Notes under the pieces: model-generated | The model's input: the letters and a program-made list of their open reading frames with translations, nothing else | Databases searched by the model: none | Told to the model about the DNA's origin: nothing | Shown here: piece by piece, positions 23,250-32,038 of the stretch | Numbering within the stretch: position 1 is the stretch's first letter | How the letters are laid out: every line of letters starts with the position of its first letter | Source: Cohnella sp. WQ 127256 | GTDB taxonomy: Bacteria; Bacillota; Bacilli; Paenibacillales; Paenibacillaceae | Assembly: GCF_024519285.1 (NCBI RefSeq) | Contig: NZ_JAMZCY010000008.1 | Location: forward strand, 186,001 to 250,000 | Direction of reading: 5' to 3' | Length of the DNA: 64,000 bases | Made by a program: the position numbers and the translations under genes

Positions 23250-24079
23250 ACAATAACAACATATCTTCAGTCGATATCCCTCAGCCTCCCAAACCCTTCT
23301 ATATCCGTGTGAAAGTATGGCTGTTAACCGCAGCCATTGTAGGAATATATATTTGGGCTTTCACGGGTATTCCGTTTACGGGAATCAAAGAAACGGCTTG
23401 GCAAATTACCAAGGCTGTTTTCCGAGGATTGTTTCATCCGGATTGGAACTATGTATATATAGCCGAGGGAGAAGACTTGCTGAGGGGGTTGTGGGAAACC
23501 CTTGCGATCGCCTTGCTGGGTACGACTATTTCCGTGTTTCTAACGATTCCATTTGCGTTATGGGCGTCACGTAACTTGGTCAAAACGAGGCTTTTCTCGG
23601 GTATATCAACCTTTACTCTAAGCCTCATTCGAACTTTTCCGGAAATCATTATGGCAATTATTTTTATTAAGGCAGTTGGACCGGGTGCCTTCGCTGGTGT
23701 GCTAACGATCGCAATCAATTCGATTGGGATGCTGGGTAAGCTGAACGCGGAAGCTATCGAGGATATGGATATGGGCCCTTCTGAAGCGTTAAAAGCGTGT
23801 GGAGCGAACCGACTGCAGTCTATCTGGTTTGCTATCGTACCTCAGGCGATTCCTTCTTATCTGTCTTTCGCCTTATTTCGTCTAGAAATTAACGTTCGCT
23901 CAGCAGCCATACTCGGCGCAGTAGGGGCCGGTGGGATTGGAACACCTTTAATCTTCGCCTTAGAAGGACGGTCATGGAACAGGGTGGGTATCATATTGCT
24001 TGGAATTATTATATTAGTGACGGTCATCGATTGGATATCGGGAACACTCAGGAAAAGGTTAGTACAAGGTAAATCCTAG
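23246..24079 (+). CDS. phnE: Phosphonate-type ABC transporter permease (second PhnE)
   Basis: This 277-residue permease has a hydrophilic N-terminus, a first TM around 23-43 and the docking loop EALKACGANRLQSIWFAIVPQ. NVRSAAILGAVGAGGIG near the end parallels the equivalent stretch of the first PhnE. It starts inside the stop of the previous gene (ATGA). It is the last gene of the phnC-phnE-phnE unit; the binding protein gene is convergent on the opposite strand. Confidence 0.88.
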   Translation: MNNNNISSVDIPQPPKPFYIRVKVWLLTAAIVGIYIWAFTGIPFTGIKETAWQITKAVFRGLFHPDWNYVYIAEGEDLLRGLWETLAIALLGTTISVFLTIPFALWASRNLVKTRLFSGISTFTLSLIRTFPEIIMAIIFIKAVGPGAFAGVLTIAINSIGMLGKLNAEAIEDMDMGPSEALKACGANRLQSIWFAIVPQAIPSYLSFALFRLEINVRSAAILGAVGAGGIGTPLIFALEGRSWNRVGIILLGIIILVTVIDWISGTLRKRLVQGKS

Positions 24080-24090
24080 CCTCCATTCTA

Positions 24091-24136
24091 AAAACCGGAC
24101 GGTCTGAACCCATAAGTTGGGCCTCAGACCGTCCGG
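24091..24136. terminator. Bidirectional terminator between phnE and phnD
   Basis: CCGGACGGTCTGA pairs perfectly with TCAGACCGTCCGG (13 bp). The T-run is clear on the minus strand (serving phnD) and only partial on the + strand. Confidence 0.85.
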
Positions 24137-24155
24137 CTTGTTTGTCAGCAATCTT

Positions 24156-25166
24156 TTATTTCAAGAAGCTGGCATACTCGCGAACGGAATCAAACTTGCT
24201 GTCATCGCTCTTCGCGTAGCCTTGATGGGAGTAAATTTCAAAAATAATTTTACGGCTTTCTTCGTTCGTGCCAAGGCTAATAAATGCATCCTGGATCTTA
24301 GTAATCCATTCTTTGCTCATATCGGAACGGACGGAAATCGTATCGTTAGGAATCGGAATGGTGAAGTGAAGAACTCTTGTTTTCTCGAAAATGTCGGGAA
24401 CGTCTTTAATAACGATATTACGAGCATCTTGGAAGATCGCAGCTGCGTCCGCATCCCCATTAAGTACGGCTAATACGCCTTTGTCATGACCTTTCAATTC
24501 AATGCCAGTGACGTCTGTATTAGGATCGATACCTGCCTTTTTCAGTTCTACAGCAGGATAGACAAAACCAGCCGAAGAGGTTGCGCTTTGCCAAGCGATT
24601 CGTTTGCCTTTCAGATCGGCTAACGTTTTGATATCGGAATCAGCTTTGACGATGATCATTGATTTGTAGCTGTCGGCCAATTCTGTTGTTGGAGTTCCGT
24701 CAGCGTCGTTTACACCAAACCGTTGCGCTTGCAGGATAACTTCGGCTGCTCCCATTTCTTTCGCTTGTACATAAGTGTTAGGTGGCAGGAAGCCCACGTC
24801 AACCTTCTTGGACTGCATTGCCTCGATAATCGTATTGTAGTCCGTGGACACGCTCACTTTTACAGGAATGCCGAGTGCATCCGTCAGCAGCTTCTCAAGC
24901 GGCTTAGCCTTAGCTTCCAGTGTTTCCGCATTCTGAGATGGAACGAATTGCACTGTTAACTCAGTAGGCACATAACCTGTTTCTTTCGGACTTGGGCTAG
25001 CTTCTGGACTTGGAGAGGCTTGTACGCTTTCACTTGGACTTGCGCTTGAAGCAGATGGCTCCACGCTTGCGTTCGAGCTGTTGTTCTTGTTGCCGCACCC
25101 TGCGATGATCAGTAGTACGATGGAGATGATGAGCATGAAACGGAATTTCGGCAAATGGTTAAGCAT
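24156..25166 (-). CDS. phnD: Phosphonate-type ABC transporter substrate-binding lipoprotein
   Basis: This 336-residue product has a lipoprotein signal (IAGC, Cys24), a Ser/Pro linker (25-62) and a PhnD-like domain. Visible are LTVQFVPSQNAE, KVSVSTDYNTIIEAMQSKKVDVGFLPPNTYV, DLKGKRIAWQSATSSAGFVYP, and the VLNGDADAAAIFQDAR hinge. It delivers phosphonate, phosphite or a related anion to the PhnCE transporter. AGGAGGAGAC precedes the ATG. It is unusual in facing the rest of the transporter genes and being divergent from a 5'-nucleotidase gene, so its expression can be set separately. Confidence 0.88.
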   Translation of the reverse strand: MLNHLPKFRFMLIISIVLLIIAGCGNKNNSSNASVEPSASSASPSESVQASPSPEASPSPKETGYVPTELTVQFVPSQNAETLEAKAKPLEKLLTDALGIPVKVSVSTDYNTIIEAMQSKKVDVGFLPPNTYVQAKEMGAAEVILQAQRFGVNDADGTPTTELADSYKSMIIVKADSDIKTLADLKGKRIAWQSATSSAGFVYPAVELKKAGIDPNTDVTGIELKGHDKGVLAVLNGDADAAAIFQDARNIVIKDVPDIFEKTRVLHFTIPIPNDTISVRSDMSKEWITKIQDAFISLGTNEESRKIIFEIYSHQGYAKSDDSKFDSVREYASFLK

Positions 25167-25237
25167 AATTTCTGTCTCCTCCTCTTTCTATGGGCAAGAT
25201 TGGGTACTACAAGCCTTAATCTACCATCGAAATATTT

Positions 25238-25295
25238 TGTTAAATGAAGTTAAATATTAAATCTAAAGCAACAATTGTAAAATCTTTAGTTTACA
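25238..25295. promoter_or_regulatory. Weak Pho-box-like repeats between phnD and the 5'-nucleotidase gene
   Basis: TGTTAA (25238), AGTTAA (25248) and TGTAAA (25276), plus TTTACA (25290) on the other strand, resemble PhoP half-sites, but the spacing is less regular (10 and 28 bp) than at 21535. The stretch serves two divergent phosphorus-related genes. Confidence 0.35.
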
Positions 25296-25328
25296 AAGGA
25301 ATAGAGACCGGAAAGGAAGACGATAGAA

Positions 25329-26915
25329 ATGAAGGATTTCGATACGATTCAAGTAACGATTCTCGCAACGAGCGATATTCATGGGCACCTCATGCCAATT
25401 CGGTACGTTGATAATGAAGCAACAGATTACGGACTATTAAAATTAGCTACACGAATTGATCAGACACGTCAGGAAAAGGAGCATGTTCTCGTTATCGATA
25501 ATGGGGATTTGCTACAAGGGACTCCGTTTGCTTATTATCACGCCTGCTTGGATCAATCGACGAGTCATCCGATCGTAGATATCATGAACCAAATACGGCT
25601 AGACGCTTTTATCCCGGGCAATCATGAATTCAACTACGGTCTTCGATTCATTAACCGGGCATGGGGACAGTCTGATTATCCTTGGCTGTCGGCTAACGTG
25701 CTTTCTCAAGAAACGAATGAGCCGTATTTCGGTTGCCCTTATCGGATATTTACTTTACCTGGTGGGGCTAAGATGGGTCTTCTCGGGTTAACAACCTCCT
25801 ATATTCCTCATTGGGAGCAGCCGGCTAACATTTCGGGACTGTTGTTCGATTCAGTGGTAAGTGCAGCTAAGAAATGGGTACCCTACCTCAAACAAAATGA
25901 GGGTGCAGACATCATTATCGTTTCTTATCACGGGGGATTTGAACGTGACATCCTAACGGGCGAGCCAAACGAAGAGCAGACGGGAGAAAATGAAGGCTGG
26001 CGACTCTGTCACGAGGTCGAAGGTATTGACGTTCTCTTAACCGGACACCAGCATCAACGAATTGAAGGGGTACGGATCGGAAATACGTTGGTTGTGCAGC
26101 CAGGGTACCAAGGAGCTTGTCTAGCCCAGGTCGATCTAAGTTTACAAAGGGACGGACATGGCGCGTGGTTTTTAATGGACAGTCATGCGAGGCTACAAGA
26201 AGCGCAAGAAATGCAAGCGGATCCGGCGTTGGTTGCGAGAATCCAAAGCTGCGAGAACAACACCCAGAGTTGGCTTGATCAGCCGCTTTGCGAGGTTAGG
26301 GGCGAAATGTTAGTCATTGATCATATGAAGGCTCGGCTGGAAGAGCATCCTTTAATCGAGCTGATTAACCTCATACAAATGGAAGCTTCGAATGCAGAGA
26401 TCTCATGTACTTCGTTGTTTGATAATTTAGCCCCAGGCTTCGGGCCTCAGGTATCGATGCGGGAAGTAACGGCTAATTATCCGTTTCCGAATACGCTGAA
26501 GGTATTGCGTCTGAGTGGAAGGGACATCCGCGAGGCGTTGGAATGGACCGCAGCTTATTTCGATTGTACGGACGACGGGACGATCATCGTTAATCCATCA
26601 TATCTCTATCCGAAGCCCCAACATTACAATTACGACATGTGGGAAGGCATTGAGTATGTGATCAATGTGTCTCGTCCAATTGGAAGTCGGATTGAGGAAC
26701 TGAGGTACAAGAGGCAACCGATAGATCCAGAAGGTGAGTTTGAAGTCGTCATGAATCACTATCGTGCTTCGGGAGGCGGTAACTACCGGATGTTTCGCGA
26801 TAAACCGATTGTTCGGGAGGTCACGGTTGACATGACGGAGATGATTGCGGAATACTTAACGAAGCAGGGCCTCGTTCATGCTCGAGCGAATGGCAATTGG
26901 AAAGTCTACAGCTAA
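25329..26915 (+). CDS. Bifunctional metallophosphatase / 5'-nucleotidase (YunD-like)
   Basis: The 528-residue protein has the UshA-type two-domain layout. The N-terminal metallophosphoesterase carries TSDIHGHL, DNGDLLQG, GNHEFNYG, SYHGGFE and GHQHQ, the five metal-site motifs. The C-terminal 5'-nucleotidase domain includes NYPFPNTLKVLRLSGRDIREAL and a substrate-stacking region (about 420-500). No signal peptide is present, so it should be cytoplasmic, unlike secreted nucleotidases. It would hydrolyse nucleotide monophosphates or cyclic 2',3'-nucleotides. AAAGGAAG precedes the start. Next to a phosphonate transporter, a role in phosphorus salvage is likely. Confidence 0.87.
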   Translation: MKDFDTIQVTILATSDIHGHLMPIRYVDNEATDYGLLKLATRIDQTRQEKEHVLVIDNGDLLQGTPFAYYHACLDQSTSHPIVDIMNQIRLDAFIPGNHEFNYGLRFINRAWGQSDYPWLSANVLSQETNEPYFGCPYRIFTLPGGAKMGLLGLTTSYIPHWEQPANISGLLFDSVVSAAKKWVPYLKQNEGADIIIVSYHGGFERDILTGEPNEEQTGENEGWRLCHEVEGIDVLLTGHQHQRIEGVRIGNTLVVQPGYQGACLAQVDLSLQRDGHGAWFLMDSHARLQEAQEMQADPALVARIQSCENNTQSWLDQPLCEVRGEMLVIDHMKARLEEHPLIELINLIQMEASNAEISCTSLFDNLAPGFGPQVSMREVTANYPFPNTLKVLRLSGRDIREALEWTAAYFDCTDDGTIIVNPSYLYPKPQHYNYDMWEGIEYVINVSRPIGSRIEELRYKRQPIDPEGEFEVVMNHYRASGGGNYRMFRDKPIVREVTVDMTEMIAEYLTKQGLVHARANGNWKVYS

Positions 26916-26932
26916 CGGAAGGTGGCATAACA

Positions 26933-27571
26933 ATGGCAGATACGCATGTGTATACGAAGAGGGAAGAGATCGCTAATGCGATTACGCACGGAATCGGAAC
27001 ATTGCTCAGTATTGCTGGGCTCGTGGTGTTAATCGTATTTGCTAGTATAGAAGGAACAGCCTGGCATGTCGTGAGCTTTACGATTTTCGGCGTGACGATG
27101 CTGCTGCTCTATACGGCTTCGACGCTCGTGCATTCATTTCCGGAGGGCAAGGTTAAGGATTTGTTCGAGACGTTCGATCATTCGTGTATCTATTTGTTTA
27201 TTGCGGGGACTTATACTCCATTATTGCTCGTTACTTTGCGAAGTCCGCTGGGGTGGACCTTGTTCGGGATCGTGTGGGGGCTCGCGATTGCGGGGGTCGT
27301 GTTCAAAGCCTTCTTCACGAAAAAATATTTGGTGCTGTCCACGTTGTTCTATGTGTTGATGGGATGGCTTATCGTGTTCGCTTGGAAGCCGCTTCATGCA
27401 TTGCTAGTGCCTGAAGGGATCCGTCTGCTTATTATCGGTGGACTTTTGTATACGGTTGGCTCCGTGTTCTATATTTGGCGTGGCTTCCCGTACCATCATG
27501 CCGTATGGCATCTGTTCGTTGTCGCAGGATCGGTTATGCACTTCTTCGCGATTTTACTGTACGTGCTGTAA
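26933..27571 (+). CDS. trhA: PAQR/hemolysin III family membrane protein
   Basis: This 212-residue protein has seven predicted TM helices with the HlyIII/PAQR motifs: EEIANAITHGIGTLLSI (first helix), FDHSCIYLFIAGTYTPLLL (Asp-His of the metal site) and HAVWHLFVVAGSVMHFFAI (the two C-terminal His). Members affect membrane lipid homeostasis in bacteria, and hemolytic activity is not general. ACGGAAGGTGG supports the ATG at 26933; the in-frame ATG at 26897 lies in the preceding gene. It is 17 nt after the 5'-nucleotidase stop and may share its transcript. Confidence 0.9.
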   Translation: MADTHVYTKREEIANAITHGIGTLLSIAGLVVLIVFASIEGTAWHVVSFTIFGVTMLLLYTASTLVHSFPEGKVKDLFETFDHSCIYLFIAGTYTPLLLVTLRSPLGWTLFGIVWGLAIAGVVFKAFFTKKYLVLSTLFYVLMGWLIVFAWKPLHALLVPEGIRLLIIGGLLYTVGSVFYIWRGFPYHHAVWHLFVVAGSVMHFFAILLYVL

Positions 27572-27611
27572 TGTGCCTTTCCGACTGACCTCATTTTCGC
27601 ATGCAAATGCC

Positions 27612-27645
27612 AAAAACGCGCGCAAGGAGCTGCGCGCGCTTTATT
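27612..27645. terminator. Bidirectional terminator between trhA and the YheC/D gene
   Basis: Alternating GCGCGC arms pair around AAGGAGCT, with T-rich flanks on both strands (clearest on the minus strand). Confidence 0.8.
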
Positions 27646-28399
27646 ACTTCGTTCTCCCATACTGTCGAGCATAAGAAACAATTTTTCGATATAACTTCTG
27701 GTCCCTCATCTTCTTTAAGGGGTAAAATTGGGGCCTTGTATTGACTTCCAGAATCCAAGCATTCCCTCTTGAGTCGAGAGCAACGTCCAATCCCAGCTCC
27801 CTAAAACCATTAATATGGCGATCAAAGTTTTTTCCTACCGATACTCCTAAATGTTTTAACTGTGCTTCTATTCGTTGAATCGAGGCTGTAGAGTATTTGG
27901 TTCCAGACATCGTAGGGTGAAAAAAGCCGACTTTCCCGCCTTGATTATAGTTCGTGGCAACCTTTCCCGGCTTTCCGATTTTCGTGAAAAGGGCAGTGCT
28001 AACCCACTTTCCTTCGTTCGTCTTCTGGACCATTACCCGGATATCGAAGGGGTCTCCATGGGTTGTAGCTAAATGGATTCCTTTTTGTAAGAGGTATGAT
28101 CTTTTTTTAGAAAAACGATTTAAGTAGTGATATAATTGGTCCGAATTAGAGAAATAAGATTTCACTGCTCCGAGTTTGGTTTTGTACCCTTTGGATTCTG
28201 TTGTAATGCGAATAATGTTAAATCCGCCAGAACCGCCGGTAGGCTTGAAATAAGTGGTTGAATTTTTGGAAAGCATAGCTTGCAAGTTTGCTCTATTAAA
28301 CTGCATAGTCGTAGGGACATATTTACGTAAATCGGGTTGCTTTAATAGCCATTTGGTTTTTAGCCATTTGCTTTTGATTGAGCTACTCTTATATTTCAT
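27644..28399 (-). CDS. YheC/YheD family ATP-grasp protein
   Basis: This 251-residue protein has an ATP-grasp fold with STTYFKPTGGSGGFNIIRI (glycine-rich nucleotide loop), DIRVMVQKTNEGKWV, FRELGLDVALDSRGNAWILEVNTRP (metal-binding Asp/Glu and Asn) and a basic C-terminus. YheC/YheD proteins are known as endospore coat-associated in Bacillus; some act as peptide ligases. AGGGAGGT sets the start at 28399; an in-frame ATG at 28423 lies upstream of that site. It supports a spore-forming host. Confidence 0.88.
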   Translation of the reverse strand: MKYKSSSIKSKWLKTKWLLKQPDLRKYVPTTMQFNRANLQAMLSKNSTTYFKPTGGSGGFNIIRITTESKGYKTKLGAVKSYFSNSDQLYHYLNRFSKKRSYLLQKGIHLATTHGDPFDIRVMVQKTNEGKWVSTALFTKIGKPGKVATNYNQGGKVGFFHPTMSGTKYSTASIQRIEAQLKHLGVSVGKNFDRHINGFRELGLDVALDSRGNAWILEVNTRPQFYPLKKMRDQKLYRKIVSYARQYGRTK

Positions 28400-28553
28400 C
28401 ACAAAGACCTCCCTATATTTCAATCTTATGCATACAAGCGAAAGCTTGTCACAGCCTTTGCCTACTCTGTAGCATATTGAGCATCCGCGGCTATCGAAGC
28501 GGCTTAGGGCGAGTCCTTTTCATTATCCATTTTGCAAACGGAGGTTTCGAAAT

Positions 28554-29210
28554 ATGGCAACGAAAAAAGAAAAAAGTATTGTGGAAGCGCCAAGAATACC
28601 AGAACGACTAGAATTACTAAATATTGAGGATTACGATATGCAAGACAAACAGATTTTCGAGAACGGTCGATTTACTCAAGGGACGATAGCGAATCAAACC
28701 GCGGACAAAGTCAGCTTCGACTGCATTGTGTTCGAGAACATTGTTTTCGATCAAATCAATCTGGAGAGAGCAGAATTGACCGACGTTGTCTTCAACCGTT
28801 GTGACCTTTCCAATGTTAATTTCCGCGATGCTATCCTACACCGAGTAGAATTCAACAATTGTAAAATGCTCGGATTTGATCTATCTACGACAACGATGCG
28901 TAATGTGAAGTTCGATGAATGCTACGGACAATACTCGGTTTATCGATTCGCCGATATGAAATACATTAGCTTTCGCCAGTGTAACCTCGAGAAGGCGGAT
29001 TATTATCAAGCGGTATTTTCCAAAATAGAGTTCTTAGAATCAAAGCTGGAGCAAGCGCAATTCTCAGGGGCGAAGCTGTCGGGAATCGACCTAAGTACAT
29101 GCGAATTTCTAAGTATCGGAGTGACTTTGGAAGACTTGCAAGGATGTGTCATTGGCCCAGATCAGGTTCAGGGCTTCGCTTATCTACTAGGTGTCGTGAT
29201 TAAAGAGTAG
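28554..29210 (+). CDS. Pentapeptide-repeat protein
   Basis: This 218-residue soluble protein is built largely of pentapeptide repeats with the A(D/N)LXX-like pattern, for example FENIVFDQINLERAELTDV, LSNVNFRDAILHRVEFNN and LEKADYYQAVFSKIEFLE. These form a right-handed quadrilateral beta helix that can mimic B-DNA, as in Qnr/MfpA gyrase protectors; whether this one binds gyrase is unknown. AACGGAGGT precedes the ATG. It is divergent from the YheC/D gene and followed by a terminator. Confidence 0.88.
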   Translation: MATKKEKSIVEAPRIPERLELLNIEDYDMQDKQIFENGRFTQGTIANQTADKVSFDCIVFENIVFDQINLERAELTDVVFNRCDLSNVNFRDAILHRVEFNNCKMLGFDLSTTTMRNVKFDECYGQYSVYRFADMKYISFRQCNLEKADYYQAVFSKIEFLESKLEQAQFSGAKLSGIDLSTCEFLSIGVTLEDLQGCVIGPDQVQGFAYLLGVVIKE

Positions 29211-29238
29211 CTGGTCCAGCACAATAGGAGAACACGTA

Positions 29239-29281
29239 GCCTAAGCTTTGAATAGGATAATACCTATTCAAGGCTTTTTTA
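29239..29281 (+). terminator. Intrinsic terminator after the pentapeptide-repeat gene
   Basis: GC-TTGAATAGG pairs with CCTATTCAA-GC around a short AT-rich loop and is followed by T6. Confidence 0.8.
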
Positions 29282-29366
29282 CGATTCAGAAAGTATAAAA
29301 TTCGCCATACTTTTCTGAATCGTCTCCGACATAATCGTTCTTCCGCCATCCCTAAGGACGGAGGAA
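29281..29366 (+). promoter_or_regulatory. Two adjacent inverted repeats upstream of the NitT/TauT-type operon
   Basis: First, ACGATTCAG/AAAGTAT pairs with ATACTTT/CTGAATCGT (29281-29323), 16 bp with one bulged T. Second, CTTCC/CC/TCC pairs with GGA/GG/GGAAG (29339-29366) with two mismatches. They fill most of the 215-bp gap before the substrate-binding gene. They might be a structured leader RNA or protein-binding operators; no known riboswitch consensus was recognised. Confidence 0.4.
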
Positions 29367-29426
29367 GCCGGTTATGCTTGGTCGTATGGTTCAAAAAAAT
29401 AGGAGCAATCTGAGAGGGGAATTATC

Positions 29427-30440
29427 ATGAAGAGGATGAGAAAACCGGCTTTGTTACTGTTAGCCACGCTGCTGATCATTCTGACCGCCGCTTGCGGCAA
29501 CAATAAGAAGGATCCAGATAAGCTAGCTAATGTTAAATTTTCGGAGGTTATTCGTTCTATTTTTTACGCACCCCATTATGTAGCGATGTCGCAAGGGTTC
29601 TTTAAGGAGCAAGGACTGAACGTGGATATGAATACATCCCAAGGCTCGGATAAGGGAGCTGCTGCTCTGATCGCAGGGACTGCAGACATTTCCTTGGTCG
29701 GACCAGAGACGAGTATTTATATTTACAACCAAAAAGGAGATAAGACACTTAAGGTGTTCCACCAGCTTACTTCGAAGGACGGCTCATTCCTGTTATCTCG
29801 CGAGAAGCTCGATAATTTCAAATGGAGTGATCTGCAAGGGAAAACCGTCATTGGCTGGAGACCGGGAAGTGCACCACAAATGGTTATGAACTCGACATTG
29901 CTTAAGGAGCAAGTCAAGGATGTCGAAGTGATCACGAATCTGGCTGCCCCAGCTATGGCCGGCGCGTTCACGAGTGGGCAGGGAGACTTCATCCAGTTAT
30001 TCGAACCCGTTGCTTCTACATTAGTTCAAAGTGGCAAAGCATACTATGTTGCTTCCATGGGAGAAGCATTCGGGGCATTCCCAGAGACTTCCTACGTCGC
30101 AACCTCCGACTATATTAAAAACAATAAGGACATTATTCAGAAGTTTTCGAATGCCGTCGCCAAAGGGACGGAGTGGTTGAATAGCGCTTCTCAAGACGAA
30201 ATCGCGGATGCCCTGCTTCCGTTCTTCGAGGGAACGAGTAGAGATCTTATTCTTCAATCCGTAGATCGCTATATGAAGCAAGGAACTTGGTCAACGAACC
30301 CGGAACTGACGAAGGAGCAATTCGAGACGCTCCAAAACGTGCTCATAGAAAATGGTGTACTGAAGGCAGCTGACAAAGTAGCTAAGATGGAAGATGTCGT
30401 GGACATGAGCTTTGTGAAAAATAGTAAGAACACGGATTGA
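29427..30440 (+). CDS. NitT/TauT-type ABC transporter substrate-binding lipoprotein
   Basis: The 337-residue product has a lipobox (LTAAC, Cys23) and an NMT1/THI5-like binding domain: SIFYAPHYVAMSQGFFKEQGLNVD, GSDKGAAALIAGTADISLVGPE, DLQGKTVIGWRPGSAPQMVMN and FIQLFEPVAS. Relatives bind nitrate, alkanesulfonates, taurine or thiamine precursors; sequence alone does not tell which. GAGAGGGG precedes the ATG. An ATPase gene follows 7 nt later and a permease after that, forming a complete importer. Confidence 0.88.
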   Translation: MKRMRKPALLLLATLLIILTAACGNNKKDPDKLANVKFSEVIRSIFYAPHYVAMSQGFFKEQGLNVDMNTSQGSDKGAAALIAGTADISLVGPETSIYIYNQKGDKTLKVFHQLTSKDGSFLLSREKLDNFKWSDLQGKTVIGWRPGSAPQMVMNSTLLKEQVKDVEVITNLAAPAMAGAFTSGQGDFIQLFEPVASTLVQSGKAYYVASMGEAFGAFPETSYVATSDYIKNNKDIIQKFSNAVAKGTEWLNSASQDEIADALLPFFEGTSRDLILQSVDRYMKQGTWSTNPELTKEQFETLQNVLIENGVLKAADKVAKMEDVVDMSFVKNSKNTD

Positions 30441-30447
30441 TGAGCTT

Positions 30448-31227
30448 ATGGCACAAATCGAGCTGAAAGACGTTGGGTTGAGTTACTTTACTCTAAAGCA
30501 AGAGACTGAGGCGCTGCAGGAGATTAATCTTGCCATTAAGCATGGCGAATTTATAAGCATCGTAGGGCCGAGCGGCTGCGGTAAAAGCACGCTGCTCTCC
30601 CTAATCTCTGGGATGCTTAAGCCTACAAAAGGGAAAATCATGATCGACAGCTTAGAGGTTCAGGGCACATCCCCAAAAGTAGGCTACATGCTTCAGCATG
30701 ATCACCTGTTCGAATGGCGGGATGTGCTCAGTAATTTAATGGTCGGAGCGGAAATTCGCAGGATGGATCGGGCTAAAGCGAAGCAGAAGGCACTCGAGCT
30801 GCTTGAGCGCTATGGTCTAGGGGGGTTCGCACATCATAGTCCAACGCAGCTTTCCGGGGGGATGCGTCAACGGGTTGCCCTTATTCGCACATTAGTCGCA
30901 GAGCCCGATATTCTTCTCTTAGATGAACCGTTCTCCGCCTTAGATTATCAGACGCGTCTGACGTTATCGGAAGAAGTGTTCCACATTATTAAGGATCAAG
31001 GGAAGACGGCTGTTCTGGTTACCCACGATTTATCCGAGGCCATCAGCATGGCGGACCGGGTTATGGTCATGTCGAAGCGCCCAAGCACGATATCGACAGT
31101 ACATGAGATCCAATTTGACGAAGGTACAGATCTGTCTCCATGGAAGAAGCGGGAGGCCACGCGATATAAACATTATTTCAACGCAATCTGGAAGGAGCTG
31201 GAGGAGCATGTCGTCCCCTCTATATGA
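30448..31227 (+). CDS. NitT/TauT-type ABC transporter ATP-binding protein
   Basis: This 259-residue ATPase has Walker A GPSGCGKST, Q-loop VGYMLQHDHLFEW, signature LSGGMRQRVALIRTL, Walker B ILLLDEPFSALD and H-loop VTHDLSEA. The C-terminal extension (WKKREATRYKHYFNAIWKELE) is usual for SsuB/TauB-like proteins. The start is ATG at 30448 with only a weak GATGAG upstream, suggesting coupling to the preceding stop. It overlaps the permease by 20 nt. Confidence 0.9.
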   Translation: MAQIELKDVGLSYFTLKQETEALQEINLAIKHGEFISIVGPSGCGKSTLLSLISGMLKPTKGKIMIDSLEVQGTSPKVGYMLQHDHLFEWRDVLSNLMVGAEIRRMDRAKAKQKALELLERYGLGGFAHHSPTQLSGGMRQRVALIRTLVAEPDILLLDEPFSALDYQTRLTLSEEVFHIIKDQGKTAVLVTHDLSEAISMADRVMVMSKRPSTISTVHEIQFDEGTDLSPWKKREATRYKHYFNAIWKELEEHVVPSI

Positions 31228-32008
31228 CAACTATCTCAGAATCCAGAAACGCAGATTGCGTTTGGTCACTTTATCACGATTGTCGGTTCTTGTGGTGTTC
31301 TTTGGATTGTGGGAGCTTGCGGCGAGATGGAAATGGATCGATCCGATGCTCACGAGTAAACCGTCTCAGCTGTGGTCTTCCTTCCGTGAATTAGCTTTTG
31401 AAGGAAGCCTGTTTAGGCACACGTGGACGTCCAGTTGGGAAACACTCGTAGGTATCTTCATTTCAATGCTGCTAGGTACGGCCATCGCGATTCTCTTCTG
31501 GTGGTCAACCTTCGCCTCGAAAGTACTTGAACCTTACATTATCGTACTTAATGCGCTTCCTAAGGTCGCGTTAGGTCCGATATTCTATATATGGCTAGGC
31601 GATCGATATTCGATTTATGGTATGGCGGTAGCAATTTCCGTTATCGTAACCATCATTATGGTGGAGAGCGGATTTAGGGAAATTAGTAAGACGAAGCTTA
31701 AGCTAATGGAGTCATTCGGTGCAACGAAGGTTCAAATGCTTAGAATGGTTCTCCTGCCGGCAAGTGTTCCACATTTTATTGCTACGCTAAAAGTAAATGT
31801 GGGTTTGACACTTGTAGGGGTTGTCATGGGAGAGTTTCTATCTTCTAAGGCGGGGCTTGGGTACTTAATTATTTACGGAGGTCAAGTATTCCAGATGAAC
31901 TTGGTTATGGTAAGCATAATGATGCTGGCACTTCTATCTGTGATCCTGTATGGTTTCGTGACTATATTGGAGAGGTTTGCGAGGAAAAAATACAATTATG
32001 AGGCATAA
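31208..32008 (+). CDS. NitT/TauT-type ABC transporter permease
   Basis: This 266-residue membrane protein has six TM helices and the docking loop KLMESFGATKVQMLRMVLLPASVP (EAA-like). The ATG at 31208 begins MSSPLYDNYLRIQ, directly behind AAGGAGCTGGAGGAG, and overlaps the ATPase gene; the frame is open further upstream but that part is ATPase coding sequence. It completes the importer begun at 29427. Confidence 0.9.
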   Translation: MSSPLYDNYLRIQKRRLRLVTLSRLSVLVVFFGLWELAARWKWIDPMLTSKPSQLWSSFRELAFEGSLFRHTWTSSWETLVGIFISMLLGTAIAILFWWSTFASKVLEPYIIVLNALPKVALGPIFYIWLGDRYSIYGMAVAISVIVTIIMVESGFREISKTKLKLMESFGATKVQMLRMVLLPASVPHFIATLKVNVGLTLVGVVMGEFLSSKAGLGYLIIYGGQVFQMNLVMVSIMMLALLSVILYGFVTILERFARKKYNYEA

Positions 32009-32038
32009 GTGGACTGATAAGCGGATTGGCAACACAGA

